From contig NC_064622.1 in the NCBI RefSeq assembly GCF_023898315.1, forward strand, positions 169,962,178-170,026,177: a stretch of 64,000 nucleotides of DNA, given 5' to 3'. The DNA comes from Schistocerca nitens. Taxonomy: Eukaryota > Arthropoda > Insecta > Orthoptera > Acrididae. Positions 43,029 through 59,977 of the stretch are shown here, piece after piece. Position 1 is the first letter of the stretch, and the number at the start of each line of letters is the position of its first letter. The position numbers and the translations under genes are program-made. The notes below the pieces were generated by a model. The model had not been told where the DNA came from, did not search any database, and saw nothing but the letters and a program-made list of their open reading frames with translations.

Positions 43029-44925
43029 ATAGCTTTTCCCTTTTTATATAATAACGCAATATTTCAAACCAATGCAAATTTTAAAATAAAAGTTACTCGT
43101 TATTTTAAAAAAGTTCTTTTTTTACCCAGGTATTAGTAAAAAATAAAAACATGTGTTAGAAGTGAGACCAAACAAATACCCAAAAATACCGGTTATTCAG
43201 AACTAAAATACCGGTATCGGTTTTAACCGATCGGTTTTTCCCATCCCTACTAGCTACTTACGGTTCATGCTGGTGTCTCCTGACGTTAACGACAGGTGTA
43301 TCGTACTGCCGCCAAATGGGGTGTGAGTAAGGCGGGAAATACAAATGACTCAGTTCTGTGGAGGTATTGACTATGGACGATCTATTTCTCCGCAAGCCAG
43401 ACGTTTGTGTGGATGTAGAAGTGTGGTTTCGCACGGGCAAGGGAAGATATTTGGGTTGTCGGCGTGCTATGGTGGACACTGATAGCTTTTCCCATTTTCT
43501 GTGATAATGCAACGTTTCAGAGCAATGCAAATTTTACGAACAAAACTTACTCCGTTTTTAAAAAAAAGGTTTAGATAAAAATGATAAGTTTCAGCATTGT
43601 TGCTATGGCTAATTGATTTCAGGCCAAATTGTTAGTAAAAAGTAAAAACACCTGTTACAGGCGAGACAAAATAAATACCAAAAAATACCGGTTATTCAGA
43701 ACTAAAATACCGGTATCGGTTTTAACCGGTCGATTTTTCCCATTCCTACCAGCTACCTACGGTTCGTGCCTCTGTCTCTTGACGTTAACGACAATTTTAT
43801 CATACTTCCGCCAGATGAGGTGTGAGTAAGGCGGGAAATACAAAAAACTCAGTTCTGTGGAGGTATTGACTATGGGCGATACATTTTTTCACAGACAATT
43901 GTGTGGATGCTGAGGTGTAGTTTCGTACAGGGGAGGGAAGATATTTGGGTTGTCGGCGTGCTATGGTGGACACTGACAGCTTTTCCCATTTTCTGTAATA
44001 ATGCGACATTTCAAAGCAATGCAAATTTTACGAACAAAACTTACTCGGTCTTTAAAAAAGGTTAAGACAAAAATGAAAAGTTTCACCATTACTGCTATGG
44101 CTAACTGATATTTGGTTTTTTCAGTAAAAACACCAGTTACAAGCGAGACAGAATAAATGCCAAAAAATACCCGTTGTTCAGAACAAAAATACTGGTATCG
44201 GTTTTAACCGGTCGATTTTTCCCGTTCCTACCAGCTACCTACGGTTCGTGCTGTCTCTTGACTGAAGGACAATTGTATCATACTGCCGCCAGGTGGGGTG
44301 CGAGTAAGGTGGGAAATACAAATAACTCATTTCGGTGGAGGTATTGACTATGGGCGGTACATTTCTTCACGAGCCGGACAATTGTGAGGATGTTGAGATG
44401 TAGTTTCGTACAGGGGAGGGAAGGTATCTTGGTTGTCGACGACCTATGGCTGCACTGATAGTTTTTCCCAAGTCCTATAATAGTGCAATATTTCAAATCA
44501 GTGCAAATTTTAATTATAAAAATTTACTCGTTTTTTTTAAGTTTTAGTTAAAAACGAAAAATTTCTAGTACTGCTGCTAAGGCTAACTGATATTTCGTTT
44601 TTTTTACCCAGTTATTAGTAAAAAGCACAAACATCTGTTGTAAACGCAACAAACAAATACTGAAAAATACCGGTTACTCAGAACTAAAATACCGGTATCG
44701 GGTTTAACCGGTCGGGTCTTCGCATCCCTTCCAGCTACTTAAGGTTCGTGCTTCTATCTCTCTCGTGTAAGGCGGGAAGTACGAATAACTCATATCAGTG
44801 GAGGTAGTGACACTGAACGATACATTTCTTCGCCAGCCAGACGTCTGTGCTGATGTAGAGGTGTAGTTTCGCAGAAGGGGAGGGCAGGTATCTGGGTTGT
44901 CGGCGTGTTGTGGCGGGGTCAGTGC
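43029..44925. repeat. Tandem array of ~500-bp units with hAT-like terminal motifs
   Basis: The marker AATACCGGTTATTCAGAACT recurs at about 43187, 43684, 44164 and 44665, giving periods near 500, 480 and 500 bp. A partial unit precedes (from 43029) and a partial unit ends the array (about 44925). Each unit has GGTTTTAACCGGTCG, TCCCATCCCTACCAGCTAC-like, AAGGCGGGAAATAC and TGCAAATTTTA blocks. TAGGGATGGGAAAAACCG, read in reverse, resembles an end of a hAT element. Units differ by many substitutions, so the array is not recent. Confidence 0.88.
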
Positions 44926-45430
44926 TTCTTTAAGCTGCGTCGTGCGTACGGCCCGAAAGGGAGAGTTGTGTGCGCGGTGCGTGATCGCGCATGTGTTAGC
45001 GGGCAGCTGACTCGCCCTTAAAGAGGACCGCCGCTCTGCGCCGCTCGCCACCCGGTCGATACGCCACGAGGGCTCGCGGCAGAGCAGCCGAGCAGCCCGA
45101 GACGACGGCTCCCGGCAGCCATCACAGCGCTGAGCCAGCCGGCGCGCCGTCTCCGTCCGACTTCGCTTCGATTCGAGCACGACTTCTTTTCGTTCTAAAA
45201 TCGATATTCGGCTGCTATACCGTGGTTCAAATGACACTGCGACTGACGTTTCGGAGAATAGAGGGGTAGGGCTTTGCAGCCAGCCAATTACAATCCCTTC
45301 TCGGCTGCCACGTGTTCATCGTGTTGCCTGTTTTGTGAGTACGTGTACAACCATCAAGAATGATCTCTGCAGACTCGGCAACTGTGCCCCGTTTGGCAAG
45401 TAGCAGAAAGGTATCTGGCAGGAGTAAAGC
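44926..45430. other. GC-rich island without an identified gene
   Basis: Bases 44935-45180 are strongly GC- and CpG-rich (GCGTCGTGCGTACGGCCCG, AGCCAGCCGGCGCGCCGTC) in an AT-rich setting. It lies about 3.5 kb upstream of the vvl GC-rich island. The minus-strand ORF across it (45237-44704) has no domain and runs into the tandem array. Confidence 0.5.
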
Positions 45431-45525
45431 TGTGACGGCCGATGGTCATAGATAAAAGCTCTCCTCGTGAAACGAGAGGGCAAGGGCTCGAATCCCCGTC
45501 CGGCACACAGTTTTAATTTTCCAGG
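45431..45525 (+). mobile_element. SINE-D copy
   Basis: AGAGGGCAAGGGCTCGAATC, CCCGTCCGGCACACAG, TTTTAATTTTCCAGGAAG. Same block order as 12162-12244 but in opposite orientation. The head is incomplete. Confidence 0.65.
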
Positions 45526-45758
45526 AAGTATTTATAGACTATAAAACGTATATTTATTTTACAGCTCTATATAACACTTTCGTAAGCTGCACATTTAAAA
45601 ACCGCATTTGAGCCCAAGATGGGTTCGAACGAAGTGATTTTATTCGAACCACACAGCCTACTTAACAAATCTGAAAGCAATTTCAACCCTATTCTGAAAA
45701 TGATTCCCGAGTTAATGTTATATTTACTTCTTACGAAGGAATTTTCAGCTTTCAAGCC

Positions 45759-47117
<1,359 letters not shown>

Positions 47118-47130
47118 AGTTATAAACTTA

Positions 47131-47322
47131 GCCGGCCGTGGTGGCCAAGCGGTTAAAGGCGCTACAGTCTGAAACCGCGCGGCCGCTACGGTCGCAGGTT
47201 CGAATCCTGCGTCGGGCATGGATGTGTGTGATGTCCTTAGGTTAGTTAGGTTTAAGTAGTTCTAAGTTCTAGGGGACTGATGACCTTAGAAGTTAAGTCC
47301 CATAGTGCTCCGAGCCATTTTT
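47131..47322 (+). mobile_element. SINE-A copy
   Basis: Perfect 13-bp duplication AGTTATAAACTTA (47118-47130 and 47323-47335). Full-length, B box GGTTCGAATCC. First of two same-strand copies just upstream of vvl. Confidence 0.96.
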
Positions 47323-47407
47323 AGTTATAAACTTAATTTTCCATGCAAAAATATTTGTATGCAAAGTAAAGTGCCTAAAAAGCGAATTATTTGAGCAGGT
47401 TTACTCT

Positions 47408-47590
47408 GCCGGCCGTGGTGGCCGTGCGGTTCTAGGCACTTCAGTCAGGAACCGTGACTACTACGGTCGCAGGTTCGAATCCTGCCTCGGGCATGGATGT
47501 GTGTGATGTCCTTAGGTTAGTTAGGTTTACGTAGTTCTAAGTTCTAGGGGACTGATGACCTCAGATGTTGAGTCCCATAGTGCTCAGAGC
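47408..47590 (+). mobile_element. SINE-A copy
   Basis: Duplication CAGGTTTACTCT (47396-47407) and CAGGTTTATTCT (47591-47602), 11 of 12 matching. It lies 85 bp after the previous SINE, with its own separate duplication, so the two are independent insertions. This is the last transposon before the vvl island. Confidence 0.95.
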
Positions 47591-47602
47591 CAGGTTTATT
47601 CT

Positions 47603-48299
47603 TACAATAGAGCGAAAACAGCAACCAGCCACCGTTAATAATGGTATTTCTTAAAGAAATAGCGCCATTACCGGTTTAGAACCAAAAGTTTCAACATTAG
47701 AAGGCTGTTTACGTTTAAAATTACATACAGCTTACCCTGTACATGCGACCATAGCTGTTTTTCGTTGTGGCGAAACTTCCTTTGGTGCCGTCGCTCTTTG
47801 CTGTAGGTACCTCCACCACAAGAAATTCTGCCACACCGAAAATGAGCTATTGCTATATACACAACATAAGCTACATATAATTACAAAGTGAACCGCAATC
47901 CAACCATGTCTGCTCGAAACTGGTAACGGCGTTATTTATTTTTAATAAATAATTGGCTGCTATTTTTACTTTATTGCAAGAAGTAACCTGTATTTTTAAA
48001 CAGCCACAGTCTGTTTTCGACAAAATAGCTCTTTAATTAGTTCCAAATTCTCTGGAAAAACAATTAGATGCCAGTTCACAGATATCCGCTATCACGGTTG
48101 TTCCGTTGCAATGAGGTATTGAAAATATTTTGGTGGTTGAAATACGGGTGAAACATGTCGATCCAAGCGTTACCATTTTCTCAGTTATTTCGTCTAAGTT
48201 CTTTTAGTGCTGTTGTCGAGCTTCCGTAAGCATATTGCCACGAGCAATAAGGCGTGTCGTATTGGCAGGTTAGGTAGATCGAACAGGAAACGGGAAAAG
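47603..48299. other. Repeat-free AT-rich approach to the vvl island
   Basis: Unique-looking sequence with no ORF or repeat recognised. Possible proximal regulatory DNA by position only. Confidence 0.4.
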
Positions 48300-50531
<2,232 letters not shown>

Positions 50532-51650
50532 CACATCGCCTAAGGCCGGCTCTTCCGGCACGCCTACTACTGGCCGTAGGCGCGCCGGAGCTCCTGCCCG
50601 CAAGCAAGCACCCCCGGCGGACGCGTCCGCCACCAACCGGCCAGGCCCAGCGAACCGGACTGACGCCGCGACTCGCTAGCACGGACTACTTGCCCCCCCT
50701 CTGCACATAACCCAGTGTACATACTAATCCTAGTTGGAGAATCTATATACATAAATATATATTATATATATTATACGCGCGATGTGGACACGGCCGCGTG
50801 GTGCGGAGCGGCACACAAGCCTAACACACACGAGTGTACGATGTTCCAATATTTGTATATTCAGGATCTTAAAACAAAACAAAAAAATTACGAATGTATA
50901 AATATATTTGCGACAGAGCTCTTTTTTAAACAAACGAACAGACACTGGTGAGGGGTGAGGACGGACGGACGCAGACGACCACCCGCGCGCTCGCGACCCC
51001 TCGGCAGCTGCAGCAGACCCGCGAGCGTCCACCGGCAGCGCAGCGACGACGCCCTGCGTCGCCGACCCCCTCGACGCCAGGGACTTCTCGCCGCGTCGCC
51101 ACGGCGTCCTTCCCCCACGTCGACCAAGGTAGGAACCAAACCAGAGGCCGACGAGTGTCTACCCGTGTGAGTGTGCACAGCGTCAAGAACCGCTGGGAGA
51201 AAAGAAAAACAAAACAATTAGTGCAGCGGTTATTCTGTTGTTTTTTTAATGAAAAAGGAAAAAATCAAAAGGTGTAAACCGTAAAAAATACTAAAACAGC
51301 GAAAAACCAGCCAAATAAACATGAATGGTGTTGTTCTTTTGCAGGAAATAAATGATAAACCGGTGAAATAATTATACGTACCTACAATAGTGTCCTATTT
51401 GCACGTGTTGTTTCCTTTTACATGATTAATAACAAACAAACAAAAAAAGTTACGGTGAATATTTTTACTACCCGGAAAGTACACGAATCTCGCGAAGTAA
51501 TGAGTGTAATAAACGTAGACGACGAAGGCGTCAAGCTAGAGTGTTTTTTGCGGTTGTTTAGTTTTTAGCTTTTGTTTCCCTCGTAGGGTTGCACTGAATG
51601 ATCGTTTTTCTTTTCTTTCTTCCTACGTCGAATATACAAAAATAAATAGC
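50532..51650 (+). promoter_or_regulatory. vvl: Likely vvl 3' UTR with several poly(A) signals
   Basis: GC-rich to about 50700, then AT-rich. AATAAA hexamers lie at 51314-51319, 51347-51352, 51508-51513 and 51641-51646. An exact Pumilio-type site TGTACATA is at 50716-50723. Bases 50940-51130 form another GC-rich patch. The true end is unknown; a further AATAAA is at 52195. Confidence 0.55.
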
Positions 51651-54600
51651 AGAGCCTGCGATGTCGGTAGCACGGATTTGAGATATGAATCTCTGAGCTC
51701 CACAAGAAATGAGTTTGTGTCTCTTACCGGACCCCATAAAAAATAATTGCGTTTCTCGTCGTTAGGCCTAAACTCGAGAGACTTGAAGTCATCTCAGAAT
51801 GCGAGACGTCCCACGGTTTCTTCGTTTTAGGAGCTACCGTTCTCGCTTGCTAGGAAGAGAGTAATAATATCGGAGTATTAAAAGTAAGAATAAGGAATCG
51901 ATGTTTATGAATCCGGTGATCGATCTCCAAAATTCATCCCCACAACAAACATTTCTGTAAGACCGCCTCTCATGCAGTCTTCTACATACAATGTGACCGT
52001 AACTAGTTTACTTCTTACTTCCTTAAACTTAAAATTAGACACACGCGCTTTCAGATGAAATTCATGCGCAGGCGCTTTCTGCTACAAAAGCCTACATCCC
52101 GTTCGGGAGTTTACGCGCTCATCTTCCCTGCTACTGTGCATACGCAGTTTCTCTAAGTGCTACCAGATCGATTTTCTTTTGTTTGTTGTCGAGCAATAAA
52201 CGTGAGCAATCCCTACGGAGTCCATAACGAGCTACTAGTCCCTAACTACGTCATATACACAAATGTGTAGCTAGCTCTAACCTTCGTTTCCGAGTTTTTA
52301 CTTTGCCGTGCTCGGGAAAAGATGGCAATGATGGTGTGTTCGAATGACTGTACTGGAATTGTGTTCAAAGAGCAGTCCCGAACAAGTATTTTAAGAAACA
52401 AAGAAAAAAGAAACAAGCAGAGACCCATATATCTTTTACACGAATTGGTACCGCACCGGAATTTTTTGTGAAACAAAAATATTACAACATTTGAGTGCTC
52501 AAATTACCGTTGCTTTTGTCTATAATAAAAGGAATAACGAAGTTACTCGATCTTTACCTTCCAGCTGACATCAAAGCGGAAGAACGAGTAGTCTTGTTTA
52601 TGCAACACAACCTGGCTATACAAATTATTAATTTCCTGTACATAGCCGGTAGATGCCAGAATACACTGATTGCATGTAAACTAGAACGAGCCGTCTCATC
52701 TTTGTTACTCAGTTGATTGTATATTTTATTTTTGTTTGTTTCTTAATTCCTTTCTTTGGAAGTAAAACTGAAGATGGATCAACATCTTATTATATTAAAA
52801 TTAAAAATAATAGCCTATTATGATATACAACTTTTCTGTAAGTAGACCGAAATATTTCCTATTGTATACTGTCCTTGACTCAAGAACACAGAACGAATCG
52901 TCAATAAATTACAAGTGGCAAGTGTTTGTCATATGAAAAGAAAATTTCTTATGGTCTGTTTATTGATAAAAGCCAAATAATTCCATTACCGTATCATATA
53001 AAATCAAACTGAGAAAGATAGGAATGTTGAACGTATAACATTGGTGTTTATTTTATTCGTTATCGGCGTATCAGATTTAAGATTTCACCAGCATTCGCAT
53101 AAATGTAAACAAATAACACGAAAATCTTTTATTACGGTTATTATTTTCGCGTAGAAGAGCTTCCAGCAGATATATCAGATTTATTTATGAAGTTAGTTGT
53201 GACAAAGTTTAGTGACGTGCTACTGTTCCTTTCTTGTTCGGAGGATGAATCAATACCGGAGGAAACTAACGAGTAAAATAAAGACCAGTATTATAAATTC
53301 GGCATTTCCTTCTGTTGAAGACACAAAGAAAGAGATGGTTTATCTGTCATAATGTTGCACATCAGCAGGCAGTTAACAGCCATACCACTCACATTAGCAG
53401 AGACTGAATTCTTCAGAACTGGATATGAATTTCTATTTATGTTTGATACAAATATTTATTGGAGAATACCACAGACAGAACATGGATAACATTTACATGA
53501 CTCTGACTGCAGTGCGATCAAGAGAGATATTTGACACACAATTACACAGAATGATATTACACTTACAGCAACATAAGCGTGGAACTCAACCTTAATGCAC
53601 CATAGAGCTTTATCTTCGTGTCACATGTTCCTTTATAATATGCTCCTTACTACTGAAAATTGAGTCAGAGCTTCGTATCATCGAGCTGTGTGCTCGTAAG
53701 ATTCTTGCATCGTATGCACGTCTATACCACCCTCCTATTAGGACATTACTGTAGAGTTAACATTTCTATTGCTACTTACAATAGTAATGTTCACAGTAGA
53801 AATGTTCTCCGGTTATGAAGATAAAGTTATAAAGTGTCTTGTCAGATTTTTGATACTTAGTCAGGCCTCTTTGGTTTAAGGCAGATCATGTTTACCTGAT
53901 TTACACTTTTTAAATAATGCATTAGTGCACACTCACATTTGAATGAAGGTAGTGACATTATAATAGTTAGGTTAGTTACTTGAAACGTAATTGATCACAA
54001 TGGGGGAAAAATGAACGTCATTCGCCGTCAGGAACCTTGTACGAATTCTGAATTTCATGTCACATTTTGGAAACTAAATATGTAATCAACATTTCATATC
54101 AAAAACTGACAACTGAATGCACCCAACAACAAAAGTGCTTCAAAACAATCATTTACTGTACAGTACATTCCTACTACTCTTGATTAAAATGCTTTTTTAT
54201 CGTGTTTGAGGTATCATGTGGAGAATACTTTTAAGTATTCTAAATGTTCCAAAGTTATGTGGAGAATACTTTTAACTATTATAAGTGTTCCAATTTTTTT
54301 TAATCACTCACTTGAATTCACTGTAAAATAATACACACTATGCAAACAGTCCCCCAGTGAAATTGGTAGTATCGTTAATTGAGTGTAGATTTCCACTGTT
54401 ATTGTTTTTTGATAGATACGCAAACAGATTAAATTTCGTTTTGCCACACATAACACAAATCTGCGTTATTCATTGTTGCCACGTACAGACAGTTGCTAAG
54501 CAATGCTTCCTCATATAGTCCTGAGTGAGATTAGAGTTGACATCTTCTTTGAACGAGACTTCCTGTAAGTATGATGAAAAATATTTGTAGACTGGAGGTT

Positions 54601-57600
54601 AGGTAACTAAATATATGTGGGAGCTTATGCTCCAGATATAGATTTACGTATTTTTGAAATGTGAATGCTTTATGGTGCAGTAGATTCTTTTCCTCCTAAC
54701 AGCAGGTCACATATTGTAGGTACTGAAACAGGTTTTTCACCTGACTTTTGTATTTACAGTGATTAAAGGCAAATCCCAAGTGACTATTGCTCTGCAATTC
54801 ATAAAAAAAATTGGGCAACGTAAGTCACGTGAGAAATTTCTCCGACTTTTATTTCTGGTATGCGCAAAAACATTGAGATTATATTAATGTCATCCTCACA
54901 AACAACATGAAAATGTAGGTATTGTGCGATGTCGCTTTGCTGCGTGATTTAGCACTTAGTCAAAATATTTGTTTTCTGAGTTCATATCAATGAGATAACG
55001 TGCTCTCTCGCATTCCAGAGGTAACGCTGTTTGTTCAGCAGGGCATAAATCATTTTCTGACCACGTGTTCTGCGTGTGCTGGACTGTCTCTCCGCACTTG
55101 GAAGTACTCATTAGCTGCAGCATCATTCATTTCACTTACTAATGGTCACACCTGGCACAAGATGTTCACATGTCAGTATAGCACGGATGTAAAAGATACG
55201 TATGATGTTCATTCTATGTAAAGATTTTTCTGGCCATTATACCACTACCACTGATACTCCATTTCAAATAGTCAATTATCAAATCACCTAAAAGTAGTCC
55301 GTTATATCCGCACTGTCCAAGTGTTAATGTGATATCCTGGCTTGCACGTAACTTGATTGCATTGCGCTCAAGTGTTCATTGCTAACTGTGTTTTGAGTTC
55401 CTTGGCTGTCTTCCGTTGTTAGGCAACCAAATCAAAATTTGTTATTGCTAACGCGTTAAATCTCATTCTTGTATTCATAACCCTTACACGGTTTTTACAT
55501 CATTTTCGTAATTGTGTGTTATTTACGAGAGGCTACGTCAAGAAAAAAGTCCATGTAAACTCATGTGAAACCTTACTGTAGTTGCACCATTGATGATATC
55601 AAGGCAGAAAGATAACTAAAAACAAAGACTTTAGGTAACAATTGCGTACACCTTAGTGTAGAGAGCGTTAATCCGTTCGTTGCCTGCGACATCTACCATA
55701 ATTTTATTTCCCCACAAATAAAATTATTGTAAATGTACTCTGAATGTATTTACTGCTGCTCTGATATCCATCTCTGAAACAACCAGCTATAGTAAATAAT
55801 AAAAATACCGGAGAAAACTGGGCTACGTCTTGACAGATTTGTGCCTTGTGTGCATGTACGAAAATGTGATAAATTGAGCAACACATTTTGCTAACTCAGA
55901 AGGAAGTCTCACGTAAAAATCAAATGTAACTGTTCCTGAACTATATCAATGTGAAGTCTTCATTGCAAATGTGTTAGACATCGTAATTTTGACCCAACAT
56001 CTACTTTCATTGCTGCTTCATTGTCTCCTCAGTATTTCAATTATGTACTCGGCACTGCAGAAATAATCAGCCGTTATTTGTGAACTAACACCACGGTGTT
56101 GTGACAGGTTTAATATCAGAGCTGCTGCTTCATTTACGTGTTGTGACTGAAGAGACTGCGTGGAAACTACATTTCCAATTGCAATACCAACAGTTTCTGC
56201 TGTACTGCTCCAACATAGACTATGCTGTCCGTTAAGACACTACAAAACTTTTCATCAGTTGTTTCAGCAACGTTGCCTTAGGTAACACACTTTTGTTTTA
56301 AAAAACACTTCTAATAGTGACTAAACATGTTTGACATAGCAAAAAGAATTTTCTATTCCACTGTCGAAAAGCTATCATACGTGTTGCTAGACATCTTGAT
56401 CCTCGTATTGTGTGTGTTGTAATAACAGAGTTCATGTATCCGATCACAGGCTTCTTGTCCCATCTTCAAGAAATTAGCACCTGAGGTGCGAGTGGGTTAA
56501 ACGAGTCAACACGACAACTTTGTTGAGAAATGGGTTTATTTTGATTCGATCCTGTTATTTTAACTTCACCAAGTAGCTGATATGTCTATGGAACTGTAGC
56601 AGATATCGTTCCGTAATCATGCGTTCATTTTCACAGAAAGGGATGGTTCAGTGTTTGTCACACACTTTTTTTGGTGATTTCTAGCAATTTAGTTAAGCCC
56701 AACAGTAATTTAAGTCTAATCGTTTAGTGGCTCTTAGATCAGGTGCCACTAACGATGCAAGATCGTCTTGAGTGTTCTTTCTGTACCTGACGCATTCAGC
56801 TGCACTATCAAACTCCTTATGGTATCTGTAGAATTCTTTAGCTGCCCTTCAGTGTGAAAGCAGTACACTTTGAGCAAGGCGCCTATTAACCCTGCTATGA
56901 AAAACAGAATGATTTGTTCTACCACTGCTGCTTCAAGCCCCCATATTGGCAGCACCTGAAAAGACGGAAAAACTATCCTGGATTTCCTGCTGCATAATTT
57001 CACGCAGGGAGTCTGGTGAATACCTCTGCTTCCATCTCGTGTTTTAAGTGTCGCTTCCCTAGCGTTGCGGTCGTCCGTGCTACGACACCGCGTCACTGTC
57101 ACAGAGACAGCGAGCACGGTAGAACGTCATTCCGCCTCCTGAAGTCGTACCGTATCCAACCCTCGGCGGTGTGCAGACAGCAGACCGGTTTTAATTTGAG
57201 TGTTGGCGTCTTTACTGTCGTCGATTAACGTCTGGAAGCGGCTATCCGTGCGCCGCGAGCCGATGTTATCGTGCACTCTTCTCCGTCTGGACTTTTCCCC
57301 GGAAGCTAGGTGTGATAAACTCCGAATAATTTACCTTCCGGCTGTTTTTCGTGGCCGTCTACGTTCGCAGAGCTGAAGCTCTATCTCTGTCGTCCGAACG
57401 CGTCTAGCGTGTCATTTCCATTATTCGTGAGGTCCACTGTCTTCTGCTGCGGTGATGTTTCGATACAATCCGCTAACTTATGTGACAGTCGGACAATCCC
57501 AGTTTCTCATACAGGAAACTCATTTAACTCGTTCTACGTTTCAAGTCTTTTATCGGTAGCTGGGTGACTGAGATTACCGGACAGATTCGAACTAGTGATG

Positions 57601-59764
57601 GATGCAATAACTGCACTGTTCTTGCAAAGAAATACTCTATTTTTCTATATCTCAGCATATAACATCATAAATCTGAAGTAGTCCTGTAATGAATGAACTG
57701 TATGTCAAGGACTCTACGTATAGCATTTACGATTTTTTGCAATTAGTTATATTTAAAGGTATATACTTAAGTGAAATCTGAAAATATGCGACAGATCATA
57801 TTTTAAAAATACCGTAATTCAAAGTACTGCATAAAACAGCAAATAGTTCCTCCACAAGTGATTGAACTGAGACTGGCGGGTATGTTGATTAAACTGGACA
57901 GAGGACTGACAGAATCGTATTCGGACATGTATTTGGATCTTTTTTTCGCACAGTAATTATCTGCCAAGATGTTTCATTATTGCACATCCTATATTTCAGA
58001 GTTTTCAGAGTGACTATTCCTATACGGCGGCACACACTGTGGTAACAAAGTTGCAAATCATTTGCTCCCTTGTTTTGGTTTTGTTCTATTGTTTCAAATT
58101 TCTAAATGCTTAACACGATCTTCTGGAATAGATAACTCTACCTAAATGGACTTAAATAGTTTTATTTAGCTTCTGTTGTTAATTCTATTGTATGCCATTT
58201 TACTGGATGCCTATTTTAGAAGAAAAATTTATGAAAAATCAATTTTCGTTGAGTACTCAACCACAGTCATTAAGAGTATTCAGTCTGCTGTCAGATTTGT
58301 AAGAGTGACAGTACCGCGTATAATGCATGACGCTGGAAACCGATGGTAATACATTCTGGTCTCTATTGGACTTTATAAATAGTTTCTGCATGTCTGCTTC
58401 GGAACAAATCTTCCAATAGTTCCATCGTTATGCTGCTACTGACACCAAACGTTAATAGAAAGAGTATTTCCGAAGATCGTTCGCTGAAAATGCATTTTCG
58501 AAATCTTACAATCAGTTTTCTACCAAAGTACCTACCCTATGTCTCTTAAACTTCTATTTCAGTCTGAGGTGTGTTACAGTTCGTTCAGAGGGAACGAAGT
58601 TTTTCGATACAAGATATCCTATAATGGAATTACAAAAAAGAGAAAATGATCCAGATCATAAGCCTATATATCCTGCTGTCTTCCGAAAATGTAGCTATGC
58701 AGTTGAAACACCCCCCGAAAATTATTAAAGTTGTGTTAAGTAGCAATGGTGTTTAATTAACAGTTGGTTCCAAGATTTAGTTCTGTTAGTTTTATTTCTC
58801 ATTTTCGTTTTCTTAAATTTTCCGTTGCGATGCAGCAATTATTTTTTCCATTTTCTACGTAATTAACTTTTATGTAAGTGATTCGGCTAGCAAGGGCACT
58901 ACTAAAAACGTGGCTGAAGAAGTACGACCATACGTATTGTACCTTGGCATATACAGTATGGTACATCAAGTGCAACAAATTTCAACCGCATGAAAACTAA
59001 ATGTGTAAAATTAAGAAAATTGAATACAAGCCCAGATAGAGAACTGTTAGTGTACCCGAAGGGGAAAAAAAGAAAAAAAAAACAGACGAGAGTCTGTGAA
59101 ATGTTTAGTGGATGAAGAAAAAGATTACACAGTGGCTGGGAACCTCCTTTATTCTACCTGTTTATCAAGCAAACGCTACTCTGACGTACGCTGCAAACAT
59201 CAAATGTGTTTGTACTTAAAATTTACTTTGTCTACGGACGGATTCCTGTACCTCGACGTCGTTCCTTCTCCTTCTGGTCAATATTTCTTTCTAGTAGGAT
59301 AGCGCCTTTACGATATTTCTTTTGAATTATTTCTGAAGCCGTAGATCGATGAATTCTTAATCTCTACTTGTCCCCGTACGACGTGTTTTGATATTCTCAG
59401 GAAATACGTTACGCTCCTTAGCAGAGGCATATGACGTACCACAGGCGACAGTTACGTTTTTTATACGCTCCTCTCTTACAGTTACAAGAAGTACAATAGT
59501 AAGAATGTTTTACTTCAGTATACCTCTGAATTAGACCCTTGTTTTCAGTCTTTTGAATTCATTGTTGAGTCCCTCCAATATTTTAAATCATTGTGCAGAA
59601 AATGGCAATTATACTAAGCTACAAATTGTTCTCCCGTTTCATTAACGAATTAAGTGCAGTATACAATATTTCGTTATATAACAGTATGTGCTGCAGTGGA
59701 TCACATTTCTCTCCTTGATACCTGTGTATGTACGTTTCGTAGGAAATTACAAAATAAAATAGTT
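51651..59764. other. Repeat-poor AT-rich intergenic DNA downstream of vvl
   Basis: About 8 kb without a recognisable transposon, RNA gene or conserved ORF, in sharp contrast to the left two thirds of the window. A modest GC-rich patch lies at about 57030-57300. An open minus-strand stretch (57117-56749) includes a hydrophobic segment (VEQIILFFIAGLIGALLKVY) but lacks an ATG. Candidate long-range regulatory DNA for vvl by position and repeat depletion only. Confidence 0.5.
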
Positions 59765-59777
59765 TCCTCCCTAAACA

Positions 59778-59964
59778 AATGTTCAGATTTGTGTGAATTC
59801 CTAAGGGACCAAACTGCTGAGGTCATCGGTCCCTATACTTACACACTACTTAAGCTAACTTATGCTAAGAGTACCCGTGCCCGAGGGAGGACTCGAACCT
59901 TCGGCGGGAGGGGCTGCGCAGTCCGTGTCATGGCGCCTCAAACCGCGCGGCCACTCCGCGCGGC
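59778..59964 (-). mobile_element. SINE-B copy, best preserved
   Basis: Perfect 13-bp duplication TCCTCCCTAAACA (59765-59777 and 59965-59977). Reversed full-length SINE-B: GGGACCAAACTGCTGAGGTC, CCCGAGGGAGGACTCGAACC, CAGTCCGTGTCATGGCGCC, CCACTCCGCGCGGCT. It serves as the reference for the family here. The only transposon I see after 47,602. Confidence 0.96.
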
Positions 59965-59977
59965 TCCTCCCTAAACA

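Noticed and set aside
43258-44496. Similar minus-strand ORFs repeated in the tandem array
   Set aside because: The similarity comes from DNA-level tandem duplication. Frames, lengths and ends differ between units, so coding is unlikely.
43029-44925. CRISPR-like array
   Set aside because: Units are about 500 bp with no short repeat/spacer structure, and the genome is animal.
56749-57117. 122-codon minus-strand open stretch with a hydrophobic segment
   Set aside because: It opens with GTG and has no ATG, no known domain and no gene context. I cannot support it as a gene, though an exon is not excluded.
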